Below are positions 22,723 through 30,945 of a stretch of DNA of 43,757 bases, in pieces. The notes under the pieces are model-generated. The model was not told the origin of the DNA and searched no databases. It saw nothing but the letters and a program-made list of their open reading frames with translations. Origin of the DNA: a virus; IMG/VR virus record IMGVR_UViG_3300044703_000146, positions 1 through 43,757 of that record. One strand, given 5' to 3'. The position numbers and the translations under genes were made by a program. Positions within the stretch are counted from its first letter, which is position 1, and the number at the start of each line of letters is the position of its first letter.

Positions 22723-23934
22723 ATGGCCGCTACGGAATCCTCACTCGAAGCCGCCCTAGACGTAATCTGGACGCGGCGCCGCTTTGTCGAACAGCTGTTT
22801 GAAGAAAACCGCTTCCTCGACAAACTCAAAAAGACCGACAAGTACACCCAGGGCAAGGAAGCGAAGGTTCCGCTTCACGTATCCCGCAACGGCGGCTTCA
22901 CGTCACTGCCTTCGGGCGGCGGCAATCTGAACGAAGCCGGCAACCAGGGCTACAACGAAGCGAACTTCAAACTCACCCATCACCACCAGCAGGCCGCCCT
23001 CCAGGGCGACATCCTCGACATCTCCGAGGACAAAGCCGGGTCAATCGTCTCGGCAGCCGACGAGGAGATCACGCGGGCGCTCAACGACATGGAGCGGCAG
23101 TTCACCCGCATGTCCTATGGGGACGGCTCGGCTCTGATCGCCCAGTGCCGGACCTCGAACACCAACAACGTCGACCTCAATACGACCTCCGGGCGTATCG
23201 CGATCGAGCGCGGTTGGATCTACGAGGGCCAGCAGGTCGACGTTGGGACCAAAGCCGAAGAGGCGGTGATCGTCAACGGCGCCACCGTGACCGACGTGGA
23301 CGACGTGAACTACGCGTTCACCTCTTCCTCGGGCAACGTCACGACCGAGGGAACGACGCACTACGTCTCCAACAAAAACGCTCGCTCGGGGGAAACGTCC
23401 TTCGAGATGAACGGGATGCGGAACGTGTTCAGCGAAACCGCCACTCTCGGCGGCCTCTCGCCCTCGACGGAGCGCCAGTGGAAGGCGACGGTCAACGGCA
23501 CGACCACGACCCTCACCATCGCCGCTCTGTTGACGGCACAGCGCAAGATCAGGCAGCGCCGGGGCAAATCCCCGACGTTCTTCCTGACGGGCCTCCTGCA
23601 GCAGCAGAAGTTCTACGAACTGCTGGAGCAGCAGGTCCACTTCGGCTCGGACAAAGGCCTCACGGCCGGCGCGGACGATTCCACCACCTGGAACGGGATG
23701 GAAATCTTCGCCGACCCGGATTGCCCGGACGAAGACCTGTACATGGGGCACTGGGAGCACCTGTTCATGGTGCGGCTCAAGGATCCCTACTGGCAGAACG
23801 CCCACACGGGCGGCGAGAAACTGGCTTGGATCCAGGGGACCGACTCCTACGGGGGCAAGATCACCTGGCGCGCCAACCTCGCCTGCGATCGCCGCAACGA
23901 CGGCTACCGCTTCAGCGCTCTGGCCACCTCGTAA
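22723..23934 (+). CDS. Major capsid protein
   Basis: 403 residues; ATG 22723 has AAAGGAG 7 bases upstream, the strongest ribosome site in the structural region. The product fits HK97-fold coat proteins: an N-terminal arm helix (SSLEAALDVIWTRRRFVEQLFEENRFLDKL), an E-loop (VPLHVSRNGGFTSLPSGGG), a spine helix with DEEITRALNDMERQFTRMSYGDG, and P/A-domain segments. Its size, placement after the scaffold and the hairpin behind its stop, suited to a stable, abundant message, support the call. Confidence 0.88.
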   Translation: MAATESSLEAALDVIWTRRRFVEQLFEENRFLDKLKKTDKYTQGKEAKVPLHVSRNGGFTSLPSGGGNLNEAGNQGYNEANFKLTHHHQQAALQGDILDISEDKAGSIVSAADEEITRALNDMERQFTRMSYGDGSALIAQCRTSNTNNVDLNTTSGRIAIERGWIYEGQQVDVGTKAEEAVIVNGATVTDVDDVNYAFTSSSGNVTTEGTTHYVSNKNARSGETSFEMNGMRNVFSETATLGGLSPSTERQWKATVNGTTTTLTIAALLTAQRKIRQRRGKSPTFFLTGLLQQQKFYELLEQQVHFGSDKGLTAGADDSTTWNGMEIFADPDCPDEDLYMGHWEHLFMVRLKDPYWQNAHTGGEKLAWIQGTDSYGGKITWRANLACDRRNDGYRFSALATS

Positions 23935-23938
23935 CGCA

Positions 23939-23968
23939 GCGCCCCAGGGGGTCATTCCCCTGGGGCGC
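23939..23968 (+). terminator. Perfect 12-bp hairpin after the capsid gene
   Basis: GCGCCCCAGGGG (23939-23950) pairs fully with CCCCTGGGGCGC (23957-23968) across a 6-base loop GTCATT. Only a weak T-rich run follows (CATTCATTTAG). It could attenuate transcription or shield the 3' end of a processed capsid message. A full stop is unlikely because structural genes continue downstream. Confidence 0.7.
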
Positions 23969-24002
23969 CATTCATTTAGCAATCAACCCGAAGGGATCAC
24001 CC

Positions 24003-24314
24003 ATGGCTCTATCGGCCGAAAACGTCCTCGCCGTTCCCTATCGCATCGTCGGCAATCAGAAGGAGACCGTCTACGACGTGACCTTCGACAACAAATACCT
24101 CGAAGGCGGCGAGTCCTGCCCTGCCTCCCTGCTGGGCCTCAACAACGTCGAGCGCTCGACCTGCACGGTCCAGAAAGTCGGCGGCACGGTCAACGTCGCC
24201 AACGTCTCGCGCTACGAAGAAAAGCTCCACCTCTTCGACGAGACGCCGACGGAGGTCGCCTCCGAAGCCGACGTGTCCAACATCGTCGTCCGCGTGGTGG
24301 CGCGAGGCAACTAG
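24003..24314 (+). CDS. Small beta-rich head protein (capsid cement or decoration type)
   Basis: 103 residues, ATG 24003 with AAGGG upstream. Made mainly of strands (PYRIVGNQKETVYDVTFDNKYLEGGE; STCTVQKVGGTVNVANVSRYEEKLHLF). Directly after the coat gene, as decoration proteins often are. No named family is certain. Confidence 0.65.
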   Translation: MALSAENVLAVPYRIVGNQKETVYDVTFDNKYLEGGESCPASLLGLNNVERSTCTVQKVGGTVNVANVSRYEEKLHLFDETPTEVASEADVSNIVVRVVARGN

Positions 24315-24316
24315 CC

Positions 24317-24838
24317 ATGAAGGATCCCTTCGGCCTGGTTCCAGCGGACATAAAGGCTCGCTACGAGCGGGCCGAATGGGTCGACGGCGCCGCCAAGTCC
24401 GGGCAGGCGCTAGAACGCGAGCTGAAGTCGCTCTACGGCTCAGAGATGGAAGTGGTCCTGGTCAAGCCGACCATCGACCCCGCCACCTGTCCCGCCTCGG
24501 CGATCCCCGGCCGCTGGCATGTTCGCCGCAACAACCCACCGCCGGCGGTCCCGACCTACATCCCAATCACCACGCCCGACGGCGGGTATCGAGACCCCGA
24601 CTCGGGAGTCATCGCGGAACTGGCTGAGATCGACCTACGGCGGCCAGAGGTCAGGCAGAAGTTCCTAGACCGCTCCCGAATCGACGCTCCCCACAAGCAG
24701 CGCGACCGCGACTTGAAGAAGGAACAGCGCCACGACGAACTGGAGCACAATTTCAAGGCAGCCAAGCGCGTCAGGGGCGAGGGTGGCTTGACGAAGTCCT
24801 TTGAGGCGAAGAGGCAGGGCAGGGGGCTGAAGACGTGA
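24317..24838 (+). CDS. Hypothetical head protein
   Basis: 173 residues from ATG 24317, two bases after the previous stop. Residues 1-70 are mixed alpha/beta, ending in AIPGRWHVRRNNPP. The last 70 residues are a long, charged helix rich in Arg, Lys and Glu (FLDRSRIDAPHKQRDRDLKKEQRHDELEHNFKAAKRVRG). It is probably a minor head or connector component, by position only. It overlaps the HNH gene by GTGA. Confidence 0.65.
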   Translation: MKDPFGLVPADIKARYERAEWVDGAAKSGQALERELKSLYGSEMEVVLVKPTIDPATCPASAIPGRWHVRRNNPPPAVPTYIPITTPDGGYRDPDSGVIAELAEIDLRRPEVRQKFLDRSRIDAPHKQRDRDLKKEQRHDELEHNFKAAKRVRGEGGLTKSFEAKRQGRGLKT

Positions 24839-25383
24839 CGGCGAGCTACGGCTACTGCCAGTGCGGCTGCTACCAGAAGACTTGGGTTGCTACTCAGACG
24901 AACCGAAAGCTCGGCTATGTCAAAGGGGAGCCGGTTCGTTATGTGCGAGGCCATAATCGCAGCCGGGTGCCAAATGCCGAGCGCCAGAACTTCTCGGAGC
25001 GCTACGAGGTAGACGCGGGGACTGGCTGCTGGACTTGGACTTGGTTCAAAGACCACTCCGGCTACGGCAGGCTCATATGCGAAGGCGAGCAGCAGGCTCA
25101 CCGGGTTTTCTACAAGCGCCACGTTGGGCCGATTCCCTCTGGCGCGCAACTTGACCACCTCTGCCGCAACCGTGCCTGCGTCAACCCGGCGCATTTGGAG
25201 CCAGTAACGGCCGCTGAGAACGTGCGCCGAGGCAAGAACGCAAAGTTCAGCGCCGCGAAGATCCGAGAGATACGAGATCTCTGCGCTCAGGGTTGGGTGC
25301 AGGCCGACATTGCAAGGGCGTACGGAACCACCGATGCCAACATCTCGGCAATCAAGAGAGAACGGAACTGGGTGGGCGTATGA
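24835..25383 (+). CDS. HNH endonuclease with C-terminal helix-turn-helix
   Basis: 182 residues from GTG 24835. Residues 1-40 contain CQCGCYQKT and NRKLGYVKGEPVRYVRGHNR, a zinc-like lead-in. Residues 50-106 are the usual ELxxxCWTW, SGYGRL, HRVFY part. The core [16 protein letters not shown] is at 107-122, with His108, Asn117 and His120. Residues 135-180 are a resolvase-type helix-turn-helix (SAAKIREIRDLCAQGWVQADIARAYGTTDANISAIKRERNW) that would read the target site. It is inserted between head genes and translationally coupled to both, so it behaves as a homing element that does not disturb expression. Confidence 0.85.
   Translation: MTASYGYCQCGCYQKTWVATQTNRKLGYVKGEPVRYVRGHNRSRVPNAERQNFSERYEVDAGTGCWTWTWFKDHSGYGRLICEGEQQAHRVFYKRHVGPIPSGAQLDHLCRNRACVNPAHLEPVTAAENVRRGKNAKFSAAKIREIRDLCAQGWVQADIARAYGTTDANISAIKRERNWVGV
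25153..25200 (+). repeat. 48-base HNH-core repeat, copy 2
   Basis: Identical to 7721-7768 over all 48 bases, including third codon positions. The flanking bases differ, so the match is limited to the codons of the active-site motif. Confidence 0.9.
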
Positions 25384-25988
25384 CCTGCGAAGAACTCATC
25401 GCGACCCTCAAGGCGCAGGGGTTTCACTACTTGACCGACGCCGAATGCGCCCAGCTTTTGAATTCGGCGTACCTCCTCGACATTTGCGAGGACGAGGACT
25501 TCTTCTTTCTCGAAGAGAGCGCCGAAGGCACCGCGCCTCTGGAAGTCAAAGACCTTCGGACTATCGAATACGTCACCAACGTCACCCAGAACAACAAGCT
25601 GGACCCTCTGCGCCGCGCGCGCATTACCGACGACTTCACCCCCGACATAGACCAGCCCGGCTCGCCCTCGGTCTACTACGTGACGGAAGGTAAGAACGTC
25701 AATGTCTTCCCGACTTCGACTACGGACAAAATTCTTGTCCGCTACTGGAAGGTGCCAGAAGAACTCAGCGGCACCGCTGAACCGCTATTGCCGAAACGCT
25801 GGCACTCCCTCGTCGTAGATGGAGCAAGGGCCAGAGGTTACGAGAACTCCGACGATTGGGAACTGGCGACCGCCGCCGAGGCCAAGTTCAACGTCCGGCT
25901 CGAACGGATGCGGGACTCGCTTGGCACCCAGCAACACGACGCGCCCGACGACTACGTGGTGGTCGAAGACCCGGCGGCGCTGCACTGA
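25380..25988 (+). CDS. Head-tail adaptor protein
   Basis: 202 residues from ATG 25380 (ATGA overlap). Starts with helices (CEELIATLKAQGFHYLTDAECAQLLNSAYLLDI), has a central beta part (SVYYVTEGKNVNVFPTSTTDKILVRYWKVPEELSG) and ends with helices. This order fits the adaptor proteins under the portal in podoviruses (P22 gp4-like, T7 gp11-like tail tubular A). The ring connects the portal to the tail hub, whose gene follows with a one-base overlap. Confidence 0.7.
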   Translation: MTCEELIATLKAQGFHYLTDAECAQLLNSAYLLDICEDEDFFFLEESAEGTAPLEVKDLRTIEYVTNVTQNNKLDPLRRARITDDFTPDIDQPGSPSVYYVTEGKNVNVFPTSTTDKILVRYWKVPEELSGTAEPLLPKRWHSLVVDGARARGYENSDDWELATAAEAKFNVRLERMRDSLGTQQHDAPDDYVVVEDPAALH

Positions 25989-27589
25989 TGTCCGTACGCG
26001 GCCTAACTGGATATCCATTTCAAGGATTCGGTCGGGGCCTCAACCTCCGTGACAAGCCCGACGCGGTGGACCCCGCCGAGTGCATCGACGCGATGGACGT
26101 CCTCTTCTCGGATCGGGGGGCGATCCAGCAGCGGCCGGGCTACGACAACCTGACCGAAGCTCTCACCAACCGCGTGGGGAGCCTCGAACCCTTCTACACC
26201 TCTTCGGGCACGAGACAGCTTCTCGCGGGCTGCGGGACGCGCCTGGAGGCCCTGAGCACCGCCGGGGCCGTGGTCGACTCCGAGACCGGCCTGACCAACG
26301 CCGTCTGGGACTTCGCTCGGTTCGGGAAACCCAACGCCGAGGTCGCCTACGCCGGCAACGGGACGGACACCCTGCGGAAATGGAACGGCTCTGAATGGAC
26401 CGCGCCTACCGCGGCCGTGAACGCCGAAGGGGCCAAAGCGATGCCGAAGGCCGGCTCGCTGTGCGTCTGGCCCTCGGGCGGGAACCGGCTAGTCGCCACC
26501 CGCTTCTCCACGACGACCGGAGGGCCGGGCGGGGCGATCTCCTCACCCGACCACGTCTGGTTCTCAGACCCCGGCGACCCGGAGTCCTGGCACACGACCG
26601 AACCCGAAGAAAACCAGGTGCAGCTAATGCCGGGCAACGGCGAGCCGATCCAAGCCTGCGTCGCCTGGAAGGAATTCGTCTTCGTCTTCAAGGAAACGAG
26701 CTTCTTCGTCTTCTACGCGGTGGGGTCCCCGAACGACTCGCCCGAATTCCTCTTTCGCCCCGTAGACGCCGGCGTCGGCCTCGTCTCCCCCCGCGCCTAC
26801 TGCATCCACCCCACGGGGGTCTACTTCATGGCTCGCAACGGCGTCTACCGGACCACCGGCCAAGAGCCGGAATTGATCTCCTCGGCGGTGGAGCCGATCT
26901 GGTCTGGCGAAGCCTCGCCCTTCTACACCGGAGGGACCTTGGCCACCGGCTCGATCGCCAACTGCGCGATGGGCGCCTGGGAAGACCGGATCTACCTCGC
27001 CTTCCCCACCGCCGAAGCGAACAGCCGCGTCCTCGTCTACGACCCCCGCTTCGAGTGGTGGTCCCTCTACTCGATCCCCGCGAGCTGCCTCACGAGCTTT
27101 CGGGTCGGCAGCCGAGAGGAGCTGGCCTTCGGCTACGCCTCCGGTGCCAACAAGGTCGGACGCCACTCCACCGCCTACACGAACGACGAGGGGACGGCGA
27201 TCTCCTCCCGCTGGCGCTCCGGCTGGTTCGACCTCGGCAACCCGGATCGGAAGACGATCAGGGAATCGAAGGTTTGGGGGACGGGAGTTGTCGAAATCGG
27301 CCTCGATTCGGATTTCACGGTTGTCACCGGCAACAGGGAGACGCTGGACATGTCTGGCTCCTCCGGCTCGCTGTTCGAAGGAGACCTCGGCGTCTTCGAA
27401 GGCGACAACGGCTTCTTCGAAGACTTCGCGAGCGCCCTCGTCGGGACCCAGTCCCGCGAAGCCTGCAACGAACAGGGGACCGTCTTCTCGCTCTACCTCG
27501 CCAGCTCGACCCTCGACCAAGACTGGTCCTTTCATCGGGTCGACCATCTTCTCCGCGAGATCCGCAAGCCCTCAGTCGTCAACGTCTAG
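25988..27589 (+). CDS. Tail hub / nozzle protein, beta-propeller type
   Basis: 533 residues from ATG 25988 (TGATG overlap). The opening GFGRGLNLRDKPDAVDPAECIDAMDVLFSDRGAIQQRPGY is typical of podovirus tail hub proteins (P22 gp10-like, tail tubular B-like). The body has repeated blades (GDRLVATRF-type strands, VWFSDPGDPESWH, GVYFMARNGVYRTTG, LVYDPRFEWWSLYSI). The C-terminus has a FEGDLGVFEGDNGFFEDF acidic repeat. It would close the tail tip below the adaptor and anchor the fibres encoded next. Confidence 0.75.
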   Translation: MSVRGLTGYPFQGFGRGLNLRDKPDAVDPAECIDAMDVLFSDRGAIQQRPGYDNLTEALTNRVGSLEPFYTSSGTRQLLAGCGTRLEALSTAGAVVDSETGLTNAVWDFARFGKPNAEVAYAGNGTDTLRKWNGSEWTAPTAAVNAEGAKAMPKAGSLCVWPSGGNRLVATRFSTTTGGPGGAISSPDHVWFSDPGDPESWHTTEPEENQVQLMPGNGEPIQACVAWKEFVFVFKETSFFVFYAVGSPNDSPEFLFRPVDAGVGLVSPRAYCIHPTGVYFMARNGVYRTTGQEPELISSAVEPIWSGEASPFYTGGTLATGSIANCAMGAWEDRIYLAFPTAEANSRVLVYDPRFEWWSLYSIPASCLTSFRVGSREELAFGYASGANKVGRHSTAYTNDEGTAISSRWRSGWFDLGNPDRKTIRESKVWGTGVVEIGLDSDFTVVTGNRETLDMSGSSGSLFEGDLGVFEGDNGFFEDFASALVGTQSREACNEQGTVFSLYLASSTLDQDWSFHRVDHLLREIRKPSVVNV

Positions 27590-27601
27590 GAAGGATCAGG
27601 A

Positions 27602-28300
27602 ATGGCCGGCACCTATGAAGCGCCCGTTGGGGGACAGCCCCGGAAAACCGAGGAGAAAAAGACCCGCCTCTTCATCGAAGGGGTCAACGGGCTGCTGAAC
27701 TCCGAAAATAAGATTCCCGGCACGAGCCTTGCCCCGGCGGCGGGGATTACGGGTACCCAGTTGTCTGCGTCCGCTGCAATCGCGGACACGCAACTCGCGA
27801 GTCCGAATAACTCTGCCTATAAGCAGTTGTTTTTCGGGGGGACCGCCATCACGCTGGATGCGCCAGCGGGGACTTATATTTTCGCGAACGCTCCGGTGGG
27901 AGCAATTCAGAGCGGCGCCAATATCGTGTCCAATGCAGTGCCGCCCTACTTCTATTTTGATGATGCGGATTACACGGTTTCAGGGAAAACCCAGAAACTG
28001 AGGTTGCGGTTCCAGGTCGCTTGCAACGCAACGAAAGCGACGATTAAATTCACGACCGGGCTGTACCCAGTTACCGTGGCCGGAGCTGCTGATCAGCTCT
28101 CCTTTGCCCTAGGGACGGTGGTTTCAGGCTCGACGGTGGAAGTTAACGAACCCGCCGCCAGCACGGTTTCAACTGCGGTGGGGTCGGACTTCACGATCCC
28201 CGCTGATGGCGCCTACGCGCTAGGCGTCGTAACGAGCGGGACGTTGACGAACAACTCAGCCGTCCTGCTCAGCGCTCAGCTTCAGACGCGAAGCGTCTAG
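27602..28300 (+). CDS. Tail fibre or receptor-binding protein with distinct base usage
   Basis: 232 residues; ATG 27602 has AGGA upstream. Residues 20-65 contain a tail-fibre connector motif (GTSLAPAAGITGTQLSASAAIADTQLA). The rest is beta sandwich (PPYFYFDDADYTVSGKTQKLRLRFQVACNATKATIKFTTGLYPVTVAG). From about 27740 the codons turn clearly AT-richer than in neighbouring genes (sample 60-base lines at 27901 and 27961 are 50 and 53 percent GC by count), which suggests exchange of the receptor-binding tip. Its 3' end overlaps the minus-strand zincin gene by 32 bases. Confidence 0.7.
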   Translation: MAGTYEAPVGGQPRKTEEKKTRLFIEGVNGLLNSENKIPGTSLAPAAGITGTQLSASAAIADTQLASPNNSAYKQLFFGGTAITLDAPAGTYIFANAPVGAIQSGANIVSNAVPPYFYFDDADYTVSGKTQKLRLRFQVACNATKATIKFTTGLYPVTVAGAADQLSFALGTVVSGSTVEVNEPAASTVSTAVGSDFTIPADGAYALGVVTSGTLTNNSAVLLSAQLQTRSV

Positions 28301-28781
28301 CACGTTCCATCGAAGTCCGGATTAGGTGGCAGGCTCGCCTGTACCGTTCGGGGTAGATTCGGGGGGCCGCGCAGCGCATGTAGTTATCGGCAAAGTCCTC
28401 TTCTAGCGATTCCCACGGTCGCTGGGCCACTTCAAGGAGGACACGGAATCGCTCCCGATCCCAGTCGGTGAGGACTAGGCCGTCGAAGCTATGCCCCACC
28501 TCGTGCAAGAAAACCCCCCTTGGACTCCAGGCTTCCGCTCTCACCAGGGAGACGTAGAACCAAGTAGACGCGCCTGCTTCCGTGCAGGCAAAGATTTCAG
28601 CGTCTCCGGGGCAGGGTTCCTCAATCACCGTCAACGTCACGTCCGGCGTCGGAACCTTCGCTTCATCCACCCACTGCTGGTAGGGATAGGAGCAGGGTTC
28701 ACAGAGGATCGTCGTGTGGGCGCTGGCCTCAGAAGCTCCAAGAGCTAGGACAACTGCTGCCAGCAGAAGGCCTCGCTTCAT
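28269..28781 (-). CDS. Secreted zincin metalloprotease-like protein
   Basis: 170 residues on the minus strand. Residues 1-21 are a signal peptide (MKRGLLLAAVVLALGASEASA). Residues 93-97 are HEVGH, a HExxH zinc site with catalytic Glu94, and EEDFADNY at 127-134 supplies a likely third ligand (Glu128), as in families with a following ExFA motif. Five cysteines in the N-terminal half suggest disulfides outside the cell. The product should act in the cell wall or outside. It is coupled by ATGA to a second secreted protein and runs against the tail operon. It looks like an accessory (moron) gene. Similar short secreted zincins occur in Solirubrobacterales from my memory; a search would be needed to confirm. 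Confidence 0.75.
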   Translation of the reverse strand: MKRGLLLAAVVLALGASEASAHTTILCEPCSYPYQQWVDEAKVPTPDVTLTVIEEPCPGDAEIFACTEAGASTWFYVSLVRAEAWSPRGVFLHEVGHSFDGLVLTDWDRERFRVLLEVAQRPWESLEEDFADNYMRCAAPRIYPERYRRACHLIRTSMERARRFASEAER

Positions 28782-29182
28782 TCCTGCCCAACGTTTTCAT
28801 CAAACCATTCATCGCAGTTCAGGCCCAAGCGGGTTGCTACTACCTGGCGACCTCGCCAGTGCGCAGCAGAGGTCCACTGGCAGTAGTAGTGGAAGTAGAT
28901 GAACTGAATGGGTTGATAAACACCATTTTCGTCGTAGTGACCCCGGATCACTTCGTAGAGATCATTTTCATAGATGCGCGCTGGGCAATGAAGCCGGCCA
29001 TAGCTGATGCGAGTACAGGCGTTGATTTCGGTGCCCTGGCGTCCAGGGACTTCGGACTGCCCTTGCTGGACATCCCAGTAGACGGCGCGGTATGCAGCCG
29101 AGTAGGAGAGATAGCGCGCGCTTGCTGGAGGGACCGTGACCAGCATCCCGAGAAAAACCCCGATCACTGCAATCTTCTTCAT
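28778..29182 (-). CDS. Secreted four-cysteine protein, partner of the zincin
   Basis: 134 residues on the minus strand, first gene of the pair. Residues 1-22 are a signal peptide (MKKIAVIGVFLGMLVTVPPASA). The mature part has four cysteines (ACTR, HCPA, YYCQW, NCDEW), probably two disulfides, and is rich in Tyr and Trp (FIYFHYYCQW). No catalytic motif is seen. It may be a substrate, inhibitor or binding partner of the metalloprotease, or an independent surface protein. The -10-like TAGCCT lies 6 bases before its ATG. Confidence 0.7.
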   Translation of the reverse strand: MKKIAVIGVFLGMLVTVPPASARYLSYSAAYRAVYWDVQQGQSEVPGRQGTEINACTRISYGRLHCPARIYENDLYEVIRGHYDENGVYQPIQFIYFHYYCQWTSAAHWRGRQVVATRLGLNCDEWFDENVGQE

Positions 29183-29188
29183 CCCGAA

Positions 29189-29194
29189 AGGCTA
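29189..29194 (-). promoter_or_regulatory. -10-like box before the secreted pair
   Basis: Minus-strand TAGCCT ends 6 bases before the ATG at 29182, the same geometry as the promoters at 4711 and 13365. No clear -35 box is found, so the evidence is position and TAnnnT only. It lies next to the start of the plus-strand fibre gene at 29199. Confidence 0.35.
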
Positions 29195-29198
29195 ACCC

Positions 29199-30923
29199 AT
29201 GGCATGGAAGCTGCGCGGCGGAGCCGTCCGCGACTCGGCTTCAGATCAGAACTTCAGAAGCCTTGACGAGGGCGGCAAAGAGCTGGACGATCGCCTTTCG
29301 AAAGTCGAAACCGAAGGGCTGCCGGCCTCGGGTAAAGCGGGCGGAGTCCTTGCAGGCACCTACCCGAACCCCAGCTTCGCCGTACCCCAGGCGACCAAAG
29401 CCGAACTGGAAACCGAGGCCGCGACCAGGGCCTCCGCAGACACGACCGAGAAAGGGCTGCGGGAAGCTGCGGACGCGGCAGAGAAAGCCGCTCGCGAAGG
29501 CGCCGACTCCACCCTGACGAGCAACCTAGCCACGGAGAAATCCAACCGCGAATCCGCCGATACGACGATCAAAGGCGAAGTCGCGACTGAGAAAAGCGCT
29601 AGGGAAACCGGAGACAACGAACGCACCAAAGGCCCCGCCTCTTCGACTGGCGGCGACATAGCGACCTTCTCCGGCACCACGGGCAAGGTGCTTCAGGACT
29701 CCGGCTGGACCCGCTCTACTGATGGGACCTTCGCCGCCAACAGCGACCTTCTCCTACCCAGCCAGAAAGCGGTCAGGACGCGGATTACGCAGGAGCAGAG
29801 CGAACGCGAAGCCGAAGACGTTGGCCTCTACGAAACGATTGAAGGAGAGGAAGCCGTCAGGGCAGCCGCTGACGGCGAACGGGTCAAAGGGCCGGCCAGT
29901 GCCACCAACCTCGACATAGCGGTCTTCGACGGGGCCACCGGGAAGCTGGTCAAAGACGGTGGCAAAACCATCGCCAAACTGCTCGAAGAAGGCGAAGAAT
30001 ACGCCCGAATCGTCGCAGCGGCGGCAGCAGCGGGCCTCTCTCTCAAGCAGCCAGTCGCCTACGCGACCACCGCAGCCCTGACGGTCACCGCCGAAACGGC
30101 CCTGACGCTCGAAGGCACCGTCCCGCTGACGATCGACGCCGTCTCCACTTGGACCGCTGGCACGCGGGTCTTCATCAAGGATCAGGCGGCCAAAAAACAG
30201 AACGGCCTCTACGAAGTCACGAAAGCCGAATCTTTTGAAGGCACCGGGACGTTTGAAGGGGAAGAAGGCACCTTTGAATCGGGTGAAAAATGGCTGCTGA
30301 CCCGCACGGCCGATGCCAACTCCACCGAAGAGGTGAAGCAGGGCATGTTCGTCTTCGTCACCGGGGGCACGGCCAACCCGTCGACCACCTGGACCCTGAC
30401 GAGCGAAAACCCGATCACCATCGGGACCACGGCCCAGGAATTCTCGCCTTTCACCGCGACTCCAGCTGGGGCTGCTGGGGGGGACCTGACCGGGACCTTC
30501 CCGAATCCCCAAATCGCCCCCGACACGATCGTCAATGCCGACGTGAACGCCTCCGCAGCAATTGCCTACTCGAAGCTGAATCTCGCGTTCAGTGTCGCGG
30601 TGGCAGACTTGGCTGCGGCCACGAAGGAACTGTTCCCGCAACTGGCCTCAGCGGCGAATCGCAAGATCAACTTCGGTACGGCGACGGTCACCTTCCCCGG
30701 CGCTAGTAATGCCTCAAACAACAAAGAAATCGAACATGGGCTAGGGACGACGCCAGCTTCGATTGTGCTCACCACCGAAGGCACGACCTCCGGTGGTAGT
30801 GGCGGCAACTTCGCCGAGGTCACCAGCAAGAGTGGGACCAAACTCGTCCTACGCGCCCTCAATCCTTTCGTCAAACCCGCACTCAACGAAACGCTAACCG
30901 TCAACTGGCTGGCGATTGGTTGA
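29199..30923 (+). CDS. Tail fibre protein
   Basis: 574 residues from ATG 29199. Residues 1-25 may attach to the tail. Residues 60-150 are repeats of about 16-20 residues with ES/RE-AD-T patterns (ASADTTEKGLREAADAAEKA, EKSNRESADTTIKGEVATEKS), a trimeric coiled-coil shaft. The motif GGVLAGTYPNPSFAV near 47 and GGDLTGTFPNPQIAPDTIVNADV near 428 are classic fibre knobs. The region 285-420 is beta-rich (LTLEGTVPLTIDAVSTWTAGTRVFIKD, NGLYEVTKA). The C-terminal 100 residues likely form the tip. It binds the host surface. The preceding fibre gene lies across the secreted pair, so the pair sits inside the fibre locus. Confidence 0.8.
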   Translation: MAWKLRGGAVRDSASDQNFRSLDEGGKELDDRLSKVETEGLPASGKAGGVLAGTYPNPSFAVPQATKAELETEAATRASADTTEKGLREAADAAEKAAREGADSTLTSNLATEKSNRESADTTIKGEVATEKSARETGDNERTKGPASSTGGDIATFSGTTGKVLQDSGWTRSTDGTFAANSDLLLPSQKAVRTRITQEQSEREAEDVGLYETIEGEEAVRAAADGERVKGPASATNLDIAVFDGATGKLVKDGGKTIAKLLEEGEEYARIVAAAAAAGLSLKQPVAYATTAALTVTAETALTLEGTVPLTIDAVSTWTAGTRVFIKDQAAKKQNGLYEVTKAESFEGTGTFEGEEGTFESGEKWLLTRTADANSTEEVKQGMFVFVTGGTANPSTTWTLTSENPITIGTTAQEFSPFTATPAGAAGGDLTGTFPNPQIAPDTIVNADVNASAAIAYSKLNLAFSVAVADLAAATKELFPQLASAANRKINFGTATVTFPGASNASNNKEIEHGLGTTPASIVLTTEGTTSGGSGGNFAEVTSKSGTKLVLRALNPFVKPALNETLTVNWLAIG

Positions 30924-30945
30924 GGCTTCCTAAAAGGAAACCCCA

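Noticed and set aside
26395-27618. 407-residue plus-strand frame in the hub gene
   Set aside because: Arg/Leu-rich out-of-frame reading of the hub gene, which has family-like sequence in its own frame.
28301-29198. Plus-strand gene in the 900 bases between the fibre genes
   Set aside because: Plus frames here are short and Arg/Pro-rich, while the minus strand carries two coupled genes with signal peptides.
29754-30641. Long minus-strand frame opposite the tail fibre gene
   Set aside because: Arg/Gly-rich antisense of a well-supported fibre gene, caused by high GC third positions.
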